Assembly (NCBI GenBank): GCA_033026295.1
Contig: CM065180.1
Coordinates: forward strand, 22,051,023-22,115,022
Direction of reading: 5' to 3'
DNA length: 64,000 nt
Origin: Channa striata
Taxonomy: Eukaryota; Chordata; Actinopteri; Anabantiformes; Channidae
Position 1 is the first letter of the stretch. Every line of letters begins with the position of its first letter. Both the position numbers and the translations under genes were made by a program. Positions 36,501 to 61,130 of the stretch are shown here, piece after piece. Below the pieces are notes generated by a model. That model saw only the letters and a list, made by a program, of their open reading frames with translations, had not been told where the DNA came from and did no database searches.

Positions 36501-39500
36501 GGGATGGAGACGTAGCCGCACGCTATGAGAGAGATTTGGTCCATAAGCTGAAGCTGCTCCGCCACGAGCTGTCGTTGCAGCAGCCTCAAGCAGGACACTG
36601 CCGCATAGAGGTGTCCCGAGAAGAGATCTTTGAGGTGGGTGTAGGAGTGACTTTTGGAAGGTAGAAGATGAAATATAAATACTCCTGCTAAAAAATATCA
36701 AATATCTCTTCCCCTAAATGTGAAATAATCATATCAGTCTCCCATATGCACGTGCAGACAGATCAGATTGACACTCTGGCTGTGAAAGTAGTCATGAGAA
36801 ATACAGTCAGTGTTTACATTGCCCTCTTGTCTTACACTGCAGTCACAGCAAACAGATTCTCAGAAAAAAAGCAATAAAAAAGAGCAAGTAGCAAAGAATG
36901 TGCATAGTAAAAATAATGTATTAAACAGGGCAGAGAACTGATTTGTGGCTCGTGTGTGTATGTCATAGGAGTCGTATCGGCAGATAATGAAGATGAGGCC
37001 CAAAGACCTGAAGAAGCGGCTAATGGTGAAATTCAGGGGAGAGGAGGGCCTGGACTACGGCGGCGTGGCCCGGTAATCTGTTATCTCTGAGCTTGTTTAT
37101 TTGTGTGTGACAGTGAAGCTTTCCACTTTTTATCAGAGGAATTGTTCTTTTTGTTCCTCTGCCTGAAAAGTTGGTTATTTGTGTATATATTTGAGTCTTG
37201 GGCATATTCTCTGAGAAGATTTTATGTCATTTTCTTCCCCATACCTTGTGGAGGACATAGGCTTAGGAGTGACTGGTTAGGGGTGCTCATTCCAGGTCCT
37301 CAAAAACCACTTTCCTAAATGTTATCAGGAGATGCCGTCTTTGATCATTGTGGAGTGGAAGAATAATAACTCCCATTCTCTTGTGTCCTGTACACACATA
37401 ATTCAAGGTAATCAGCACTAGCAAGGGTAGAAAATAGGAATGAAGAACTGGAATGAATATACCCAAATCATATTACGGTAAGGGGAAATTCGCATGCATG
37501 GATAAGCAGACGTCACTTCCCTGAAGTCACGCCCAAGCTTCGGGATCTAACGCTGACACAAACTGTACGGCAGTTGGCGATCATTTCCCATACGTTGCAG
37601 AACAGAAATTCTCCAAACATTGGTAACCGTGACAATCGTGAATTTTCAACGTCTGCTAACAGTGTGGTCTTTTTCTGTAGGGAGTGGCTGTACTTGCTAT
37701 GTCATGAAATGTTGAACCCCTACTACGGCCTGTTCCAGTACTCCACAGACAATATCTACACACTACAGATAAACCCTGACTCCTCCATCAACCCTGTGAG
37801 TACATACCAACGCTTGATGGTCGGATTGAATGAGGCCACCGCCTCTGACCCTGGGTCTGCCTTTGTTATATTTTCTATTAGGACCATCTGTCGTATTTCC
37901 ACTTCGTGGGTCGCGTGATGGGACTGGCAGTTTTCCACGGACATTACATCAACGGAAGCTTCACGCTGCCTTTCTACAAACAGCTGCTAGGCAAACCCAT
38001 CCAGCTCAACGACCTGGAGACCACAGACCCAGAGTTGCACAAGAGCCTTGTCTGGATACTGTGAGTAAATCAACTCGCACACAAGTCAAGTCAGTCTGAC
38101 AGGCTTGTTGTCATGAACCACTTCTACATTTATGTCTTATAATTTCCCCTTGAAAACGTATTTTCCACGTTGGTGTTATTTACTGTGTGCGCAGAGAGAA
38201 CGACATAACTTCAGTCCTCGACCACACATTTTGCGTGGAGCACAATGCATTTGGGAAGTTTCTTCAACACGAGCTCAAACCTAATGGCCGTAACATCCCT
38301 GTTACTGAGGAGAACAAGAAAGAATATGTAAGGTAATGACAGCAAGCCAGTGTGTTTTTCTATGGGTGCTATTCAAACAGGGCTGTAAACTGTTCAGCTG
38401 TTAAGCAGAAAGAGTTGTTTGTACAGGAAGTGTGCGAGATGACTTACGAGGGCTGGTCTGTTTGTGTTTTTCAGACTCTACGTGAACTGGAGGTTCATGC
38501 GTGGAATTGAAGCCCAGTTTCTGGCTCTACAAAAGGGATTTAGTGAGCTTATCCCCCAGCATCTCCTTAAACCCTTTGACCATAAAGAACTCGAGGTACA
38601 TGGTCTGTCTGTGAACCGGTGTTTTCGGAGTGTTAATTCACCACATTTGCACCTGGCGGCCTGTGCCTTTTCTTCACCTATTCCTCTCACTCTTCCCCAG
38701 TTGATCATTGGTGGACTCGGGAAGATTGACCTTGCAGACTGGAAGACAAACACTCGCCTGAAGCACTGCACAAGTGAAAGCAATGTGGTGCGGTGGTTCT
38801 GGCAGGCAGTGGAGGCCTTCAGCGAGGAGAGGAGAGGACGCCTGCTGCAGTTCGTCACGGGCTCCACCAGGGTCCCACTACAGGGTTTCAAAGCACTGCA
38901 GGGTGGGTCATGCACTGGCTCAGATACTGTACATCAGTTCTGTTCACACATCAAGTCCTGTTTTGGTCGTCATATTCAATTTATTTGCCTTTGTGAGGCT
39001 GGACAGACGAGGGGTTTTACATCAGCTGGCAGTGAAATTTCCAAGAAACAATTCCTGCGTTCCTGACACTAATCATTTTAAACTTTTGACATGTGTCTGC
39101 ACAGTGTGTCATAGAGCATTCCAGATTATTTTGATCTATAAAACAGTCAGTCTCCTTGACTGGTTACTTGTAATATTTAGCGTCCTCCTGTGACCTGTAA
39201 CCGTGGACAGGTTTGTCTGTAGGGATGTCCCAATCCGTGTTTTTTGGACCTGATACTGATCCAGTACCTTTAGTGTATCAGCCCATGTTTATTCTGATCC
39301 CATACTTCACACCTATAGTACCCATAATATTCAGGGTACATCTTTTGACACAGGGTATTTTAAGGACTAAATATATTTTACGTCTTGCGGACTGGAATTG
39401 ATGGTATGCTGTGAAATCTCTTCACGTACTCGTACGAGTGTTACAAAATAGAGCATCGTCCTTCACACTTTCACTACTGAAGACACCAGACACAGAGACG

Positions 39501-41262
39501 CTGTGTTCATTAGTGCAGATGAAACCCCACTTGTCTTTTTATATGTAGCACTTTAACACTAGATCTCTCTGCAGCCTTTGCCATTGTGAGCCACCAGATC
39601 CTCCTGTCCACACTCTCTGACGTGGGCATCTCTCGAACAACTTTGACCTGCTTTAGGTCTTGGCTGCTGTGTCAGTCTAACAGTGTGGCAAGTCTTCGGC
39701 CTCTGCTTCCTATCAACTAACCCTGGGTTTTATAACCCACTCGCGTGGCTTTTCTTATCATTGCTATGCTGATGACACAGCTCTTCCTGTCCTTTCTGCG
39801 TGATGGCTCCACTGTCTTATCACACATTTCTGCCTGTCTCTGTCATCTCTGCATGGTTGAAAGAGACATTTTCAGCTTCACTCTCTGGGACCAAAGTTCT
39901 AGTCTTCCCAGCCAGACTTTCAGTACAGTAAAACACATCATCATCAACACTGGGTCTTTATTGATTTTAATTTATCAAGTCTGTCCGAAATGAGCTTTAC
40001 CGACTTCATCTCTTCTGTCTCTAAAGCAGCAGATTTGCCTTCTACGTCATCAGAAAGAACAGACGCTACCTTTCTGAAACTGCAACCCTACTCATTGTGC
40101 AGGCGCTGGTCATATCTCATCTCCACTACTGCAATGCCCTGCTAACGGGGCTACCAGCATGAACAATCAAACCCCTCCACGTGATCCACACTGCAGCAGC
40201 ACTTCTCGTTTTTGATCAGCCGAAAAAGACATGTCACACTACTAACGTCATACTACTCCTCAGATCTTCTGCTCTGGCTTCCTGCGTCTACCCACATCAT
40301 AATCAAAGCTCGGTCTCTTGCACACGATGTGGTGACAAAAATCTGTTCTATCTTGCACTTGCGTCTCATGAAACACCTTTTTCTCATAGCTCTTTGATGT
40401 AATGTTTTCTACTTGACTTAGATTTTTTTGCATGCTTTATGCCTCACTAGTACGTTGCTCTGGATGAAAGGGTGAAATGTCTAAATGTAAATGTAGTACT
40501 GTAAGTCATACCATGGCTCTATTAACTCCAAACATCCCACCTCTGCTTTAGGTTTGATGAGTCTCTTGCAATTCAATAGCACCTCCCATACACTAGCAGT
40601 TTCATAAAAAGTGTATTTCTTACTAACTGCCTTGTGTGGACTTACACGCACACACAAACACACAAAATAAAGCTAAATGTGGATATGAACTGGATTGGCT
40701 TTATTTTGGCCAATACCGATCCCTTCAAATATGCTCTGATCAGCCCCGACGCTTACATTCGATACTGGATTGGGACATCTCTAATTTTCGGTCATCAGTG
40801 TTGCGACAGTCAATGTTGTACTCAGCGTGAGCAACACACTAAAACTTTGAAAAAGACGTTTCATTTGCAGTCGTAGTAAATTTAAATATATTTGCAGGCC
40901 AGAGCCTGCAAATGTAAGATCCAATTCTAGTGACGTGTAACTGATCAATACTGAGTGATGTACCAGAATAGAGCAGTGATAACTAGAATGTATGTGTGTA
41001 AGGATCTACAGGTTCTGCAGGACCAAGGCTCTTCACCATCCATTTGATAGATGCCAACACAGACAACCTGCCCAAGGCTCACACGTGGTAAGTACATAAA
41101 AAGAAAGTGTCTCTGCACTTGTGTCAATTTCGGGGGCACTAATTATGTTTTTCTGTCTGTAGTTTTAACAGGATAGACATCCCCCCCTACGAGTCTTATG
41201 AGAAACTTTATGAGAAACTGCTGACTGCTGTGGAGGAGACCTGCGGCTTCGCTGTGGAGTGA
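27050..41262 (+). CDS. smurf1: SMURF1, C2-WW-WW-HECT E3 ubiquitin ligase, complete
   Basis: NEDD4-family ligase known to ubiquitinate SMAD1/5, RhoA and TGF-beta/BMP receptors. Coding exons: 27050-27104, 32341-32379, 32949-33057, 33216-33349, 33451-33516, 33659-33734, 34537-34748, 35365-35449, 35919-36065, 36412-36634, 36969-37072, 37681-37795, 37882-38060, 38195-38332, 38475-38595, 38701-38902, 41012-41087 and 41163-41262. They join in frame to 2181 nt, 726 residues. An amino-terminal C2 domain begins at MSNPGTRRNGSS (residues 1 to about 120). WW1 (about 226-258) lacks its first tryptophan (LPEGYEQR...STWHDPR), as in known SMURF1. WW2 (271-302) reads LPVGWEVR...QFTDPR. The HECT domain runs to the end, with catalytic Cys694 in KAHTCFNR. 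The human short isoform is 731 residues with Cys699. The WW1-WW2 linker is short, like that isoform. The order and identity of domains leave little doubt. Confidence 0.96.
27105..32340 (+). other. smurf1: smurf1 intron 1 (5.2 kb)
   Basis: Starts in CpG-rich DNA (to about 27500, with a poly-G run near 27550-27561) and becomes AT-rich. It holds a short hAT-like element (30860-30999) and a (TG)n run (30216-30241). No coding exon is recognised. A GC-richer patch with CCAAT boxes near 28850-29000 could be regulatory. Confidence 0.55.
30860..30999. mobile_element. Short hAT-like nonautonomous element
   Basis: Starts TAGGGCTGCAATTAA and ends CTGCAGCCCTA, so the ends are inverted repeats. The interior has TTAAT/GATTAATCG text like the abundant fish TAGGGCTGCAACTAA family. 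Flanking 8-bp target duplications are not obvious, suggesting an old copy. It encodes no protein. Confidence 0.55.
35573..35682. repeat. Perfect 41-bp inverted repeat (hairpin) in smurf1 intron
   Basis: The arm 35573-35613 (starting AAAGAACAGAACAAATAGGC) is the exact reverse complement of 35642-35682, with a 28-base loop between them. The loop end and start of the right arm carry two copies of TGTCGAT. It lies in the intron between the two WW-domain exons. The bases just outside the arms do not pair. Confidence 0.95.
36412..36634 (+). other. smurf1: smurf1 exon 10: glycine-rich WW2-HECT linker
   Basis: Encodes residues 308 (part) to about 382. Residues 325-340 are dominated by Gly with Glu, Val and Asp (GGEEGVGGGVGGGGDGD), from a G-rich DNA stretch at 36457-36510. 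After it comes the conserved RYERDLV...HELSLQQPQAGHC segment leading into HECT. In the human protein this linker is instead Pro/Ser/Glu-rich, as far as I recall. Confidence 0.85.
39220..40783. mobile_element. hAT-like DNA transposon remnant carrying an inserted L2 fragment
   Basis: The left end reads TAGGGATGTCCCAATCC (39220-39236) and the right end GGATTGGGACATCTCTA (40767-40783). They are inverted copies with one mismatch in 17. The next bases (GATACTGATC and GATACTGGAT types) fit the common fish hAT family with GGGATGTCCC-GATC ends. No transposase ORF and no clear 8-bp target duplication is visible. The element sits in the smurf1 intron 38903-41011. Confidence 0.7.
39570..40496 (+). mobile_element. 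L2-clade LINE reverse-transcriptase fragment, decayed
   Basis: Broken frames on the plus strand show reverse-transcriptase phrases: VSHQILLSTLSDVGIS, then YADDTQLFLSF (the active-site box), then QALVISHLHYCNALLTGLP. The 3' tail (TGGATGAAAGG...AAATGTAAATGTA, ending about 40496) matches the usual ending of fish L2 elements. Frameshifts and stops between the blocks show it is dead. It lies between the two ends of the hAT-like element, so it probably inserted into it. Confidence 0.75.
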
Positions 41263-42350
41263 TGAATCCACAACTGAAACCCACTCACAGTCACACTTGC
41301 GCTTGCACACAACTACTTGACATTTTACATACAGTATATACACACACATTCACAAACAGAATATCAAGTATACACCGTATACAGAGCAGCCAAGCATCAC
41401 AAGAACAGTCTCTTGCCACCTCTTCACCACCGAACTTTTGGGTGTTGAAGGAGGAAGCACAGCAGGAGGGGAAAAAATAACAAAGTTTTAAACATTTTTC
41501 AGATGTTTTGAAGAAGCATTTTTATTCTTAAGTTTTAACAACCTATGATGTCATTCTTCAGAATGTCTAAACGTCACACCGGACAGAATCAGCCAATCCC
41601 ACACGAGTCTGCAAACAGAGACGCCGAAATCAGATCAGATGTGCGAAGAACCAGTTGGAGACTGAGTGTCTTTCTGTCTGATGAACTGATTGATTGACTA
41701 GTATTCATGCTCCATGTTTAACCACTGTTGTGTGTGTGAGAGAGGGAGAGAGAGAGAGAGAGATGAGTGTGTGTGTGTGTGTGTGTATGAGAGTGAATGA
41801 TTCGCTGTTTCAAAAAAAAAAGAAAAAAGAAAAAATCAAATGAGCCTGTTCCTCTGTTTGATATCTTTTGTCTTTTCCATTTGTATCTGTGACCATTTTG
41901 ATCCACTCTGATATTTTATTATTTATTACTAAGTGATTACTGACCAAGCTGCTATCTTCTCTACAAAGAGCCCACACTAATCTCTTCACCCCCTCCCCAC
42001 CACCCCCTCTACCAGAGTTGAACGGTCAATTCACTTGCCATTAAAGTAACCCACAAAGTGGGTTTTATTGAATTGTTACATTTTTAACATTCATATTATT
42101 GCTGAGAAATGCTGTTGTCGGTGTATGAAAACTATTATTAGTGTGTTAGTGGTTTCGAATATCATGTTACATGTATTGAGGTGAAAGGAACTGACTTTCA
42201 CTGCTATCATTTTAACTTTTAATTCTGTTGACGTTATGGAGAGGCCCGAGGGCGTGACCTGGATGTTCTTTCAAACAAGCAGTGATGATGGGAAGAAGTC
42301 AGCATCAGGAATTCTATGTGACATGTATAATAAAATCTCATCAGCCTTTC
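41263..42350 (+). other. smurf1: smurf1 3' UTR
   Basis: Follows the stop TGA (41260-41262). AATAAA at 42329-42334 is the best poly(A) signal, with ATTAAA near 42040 as an earlier option. A mixed (TG)n/(GA)n tract lies at about 41728-41788. The true 3' end could be further right. Confidence 0.55.
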
Positions 42351-43330
42351 ATTCATCTTTCATCATCCATTTTACCATTTTTATTCTTTGTGGCCCCAAT
42401 GTTTCTGTACCTGTCTCTCTCTTCTCCACAGCCTGAATGTTTAGAAAAGTAGTCATTGTCCTCAAGACTGCCACGAATGAACAAAGTCTTTACAGTCATT
42501 TATTCTCCATAGAAATGAATGAAATTTAAAAAAGAAAACGACTTTCAATGTTGAGTGAGCAACGTGGAAAAGTTTGGGATCTGTTGTAGATTGATGACTG
42601 TTATGCAGTATCGTTTCAATCTGCATTTTCTAGGTTCTGAGTTCACTGTGTAATGGATGCAAGAGTATTGTAACTTACTATGTACTAAACATTTATGAAA
42701 AATTACAATGTAAATAAGATTATATTAAAAGAAATTAAATTGAAAATACATTTATTGTGGGTGTGCAATATTTTCTGTACATGTATGCGAAGATCAGTAC
42801 CTGGTTGAGACAATGCAACTAAATCAAATACTCAACACGCACAAGCCCCTTTAATAAAAAGCAAAAGTATAAATGCAATTCATTAACCGTAAATCATCTT
42901 TGGCAAATGTTATTCTTGATACCTTTAGTGCCATCCCTCCTATTGGAAAATAAATGTTTTGTAGTTTTTGGGGATGAGCTGTTTGATAATCTTGTTAATT
43001 TAAATGCTGGAAAACTAGAGGTGACAGAGGTACATGTGGTGACTGTTCCACTCAATACAAAAAGCGACTCACTCCACATTTTTCCCAATTTTTTACTTCA
43101 ATTAAAGTTAAACTTTACCATTAAAATTGTATCACTCATCATAAATTTGACTCTGGTACTATTAATAATAAAATATTTTTTTCGCAGAATTGGCCCAGGT
43201 GGTTAAATCACAATAACGCATCATAATTTATTACATGAATGTAAAGAATCGGAATCTGCAATGTAACTATTACAATGTAAATACGCAAAGTACAAGTAAC
43301 TGCACGATTTATAAGTAGGTCTTTGCGCTT
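42350..43330. other. Spacer between smurf1 and rnf216
   Basis: AT-rich, no gene, RNA or transposon recognised. It may include more of the smurf1 3' UTR. Confidence 0.5.
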
Positions 43331-43650
43331 TACAACGCCGGAGAATTCCCATCAAAGGCCTCCAGGCCGCGTGACTCGGGGCGGTCGTGCACACTACAAC
43401 TCCCAGAAGGCCGCGCGATCGAGGCGACTGACGACGCCGTGTACGCGTGACGTCGCCAGGCTTCTTGTTTTGGCAGTTTGTTTCGATATTCACGCATTGT
43501 CAGCCCACCAACAAGGCGTTTCGAGCTGCTTGTCACACACGAAATAACGGTACCGTACCTTTCTGCGTTTGTGTTGTCCGTCCATGTACGTGTTTCTCCA
43601 CACGGTCGGTTTGAAGCGACGCTCCGCTTGGAAATCCTAACAGACGTGAG
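43330..43650 (+). promoter_or_regulatory. rnf216: CpG-rich promoter region of rnf216
   Basis: CpG-dense DNA with no TATA box. ACTACAACTCCCAGAAGGC (43393-43411) matches the ZNF143/Staf site (ACTACAnnTCCCAG). A CRE-like TGACGTCG lies at 43448-43455. Both are typical of housekeeping CpG-island promoters. The noncoding first exon must start here or shortly after; I cannot fix its donor. Confidence 0.65.
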
Positions 43651-43724
43651 CTAACTAGTTACCCCACCAGCTAGCTAGCCAGCCCAGCTAATGCCCATTA
43701 GCATTAGCTGGCAGCAGGGGCTTG

Positions 43725-43775
<51 letters not shown>

Positions 43776-44364
43776 GAAATGATCGATTGACCAAATGACG
43801 CTCATTTTTTGCCACGGCATCTTACACGCTGAGCTACTGTCGCAGTGTCAAAGCTAATGTCAAGGCGACGAGTCAAAGGCAAGTTCCCAGAAGTTAGCTG
43901 CAGTTGCAACATAGCCAGCTCCTGGCAGTGCTAGCGTCCACTGCTTCCACTGCACGGAGGAACTACTTTGATTTGACGCTAGTGCCAACTCCAACTTCAC
44001 TCGGGGCTTCGATCGACCTCAGAGGAATGTGAGGTGTTCTTCCGGATCGGCCTGGCTAGCACTTCAAAGTAACACTCCGCGAGCGTGTTTATGTTGTGTG
44101 ATTACAGGTGAACTCTCACCCTCTTCTCTGTGCCTCGCATTTCTGCTTTTTAATGGGCTTCCGTTTAGTTGAGTTCTCTTTTGCTAATATTCCAGTTGAT
44201 CTGGGCGTTGGATAGTCATGTATATATTCACTTGTGTGATCAAATTATTTCGGTAATAGGATGAGTGTGTCTGTCTTTACTAGGAAGAGCGTGTAAACGG
44301 AATGCCAAGTCATACATTTTAAAGTGAAACCATTTAATTCTAGGGGAATACCAGCACATTAATA

Positions 44365-44368
<4 letters not shown>

Positions 44369-44411
<43 letters not shown>
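44369..44411. repeat. (TG)n microsatellite
   Basis: Uninterrupted TG run just before the acceptor of the rnf216 start-codon exon (acceptor AG 44419-44420). Confidence 0.9.
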
Positions 44412-44414
<3 letters not shown>

Positions 44415-44472
44415 TGTGTAGATGGTACCAATTGAGTGACTGTGTGTGGAATCTAGTAAGTGTAGTTTCACA

Positions 44473-59730
<15,258 letters not shown>

Positions 59731-60205
59731 CACTCTCTGCGATGAGTGTGTGTTGCCCGGCGTGACCCCGACACACACGCTTTTACCGAACTGTTCTCCT
59801 TTAATTTCAGTATTGATTCGAAACCTAGTGTTATTTTTCACATATTTCCAATCGTTTTCCTGCGTTTTCATGGCGCCCGTTCGACACCAGACCTGCTCCT
59901 CGACGTGTTCTTTTGCTTTCAGATGATAAAACTCATCTGTGGAATCATACACAAACTCTTGACACGTTGCCTTCTCCCACTGAAACCTGGGAGTTCAATA
60001 ATGATGTGGATTCGTACGTTAAATGTTGCTCTTCTTTCACCTTTTTTCTGTCTACGATCGGTGGGTGAACTGATGATGAACATTTGAGAATCTCGAGACA
60101 ACTTATTTGCAGTTTATACAGATATTTTGGAGTACATAATGAAAAGAAACTGTTAGCATTCCCTTCCGTATCTTTTGTGTAACGTGTGAAACCACACAGT
60201 TTTCT

Positions 60206-60211
60206 AATAAA
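60206..60211 (+). terminator. rnf216: Poly(A) signal of rnf216
   Basis: Canonical AATAAA about 475 bases after the stop, followed by a T/GT-rich stretch. Cleavage is expected near 60225-60235. Confidence 0.75.
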
Positions 60212-60289
60212 GTTTTTGTTTCACATACATCCACACTTTGAGGTTTTGTTTTCTCGAGCGATCCTGTGCGTCCCGCCTCGCCGCCTGGG

Positions 60290-60480
60290 TTTTTCTCTCG
60301 CTCTCTCTCTCTCCTCCCTCCCAGTTCCGTGCAGGAAAAGGGGCTGACTCATGATAACTGAGCCCCTGGGCTACGCACCAATCATGTGACAGAGTGGCTG
60401 CTTTCCTCCAATCGTGGCGCAGCTGCAGCCGGGCTTTGTGATGTTACAGACAGAGGGGACTTCTTTGTTCAGCCAAGTGT
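60290..60480. promoter_or_regulatory. Promoter-like motif cluster after rnf216
   Basis: Contains GCTGACTCATGA (AP-1/Maf type, about 60341-60352), CCAATCATGTGAC (CCAAT box overlapping a TCATGTGAC E-box) and a second CCAATC before GTGGCGCAGCTGC. The spacing looks like a CCAAT-type promoter, but no gene is visible downstream in the window. It may be an enhancer, or the start of a gene beyond the right edge. Confidence 0.3.
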
Positions 60481-60829
60481 GCTCTGAGTGTGACAAATCA
60501 TTTTCTGCGCGCACACACACACACACACACTGATAGACTCAGTCACACACTTCCTACATGCAGACTACACAAGTAGCACAGTAAAGCTCCATTTTAGCCC
60601 GAGGGTCCTAATGTTAGTCCCGGGTGAGATGAGACAGACTGTTTATGTGAGAGTCACAGTTAGACTCCAGCATCGTCTGACACAAGCCAAGACGTCACGG
60701 ACGTAACAGTGTCATATTTTACCAAGACAGAAAGAAAATGCTTTGCACACTTTATTTTTTGTGTGTCAGAAATTGTGAGACTCCAAACAAACCTGGGCAT
60801 CGTGTCCCCTCTGATCACAGGCACAATTA

Positions 60830-61130
60830 TGTGTCTTTATGGCTCTTGTTGTTTGGTGTGACATTGATTCAGTGTCTTTTTGTCCAGTTGTATCTGTTTT
60901 TGGTAATTTTACGTCTTCATGGCAGATTTGTGTCTGTGTCCGCTTGTGGTCATTTCCTATCTCTCTGTGTCTCTCTGTAGTCGTGTTGTGTCTGTGTGTC
61001 AGCTTGTGGTCGTTTTCTTTTGTCCCTTTTGAGGATGTTTCTCTTCGGATTTTGTTGTGTTTATTACGTCTCTCTGGGGTTTGTGTACCTCTGTGGTCTT
61101 TTTGTGCCTCTTTGAGGGGATTTTGCATTT
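60830..61130. repeat. Diverged minisatellite-like tract
   Basis: Repeated variants of TTTGTGTCTCTxTGTGGTCATTTT occur roughly every 30-45 bases. The unit is similar to text at 10670-10800. ORFs across it are Cys/Val/Leu/Ser-rich artefacts. Confidence 0.5.

Noticed and set aside
38478..38915. 145-residue minus-strand ORF over smurf1 exons 15-16
   Set aside because: It is the antisense shadow of the HECT-coding exons and matches no family I know.
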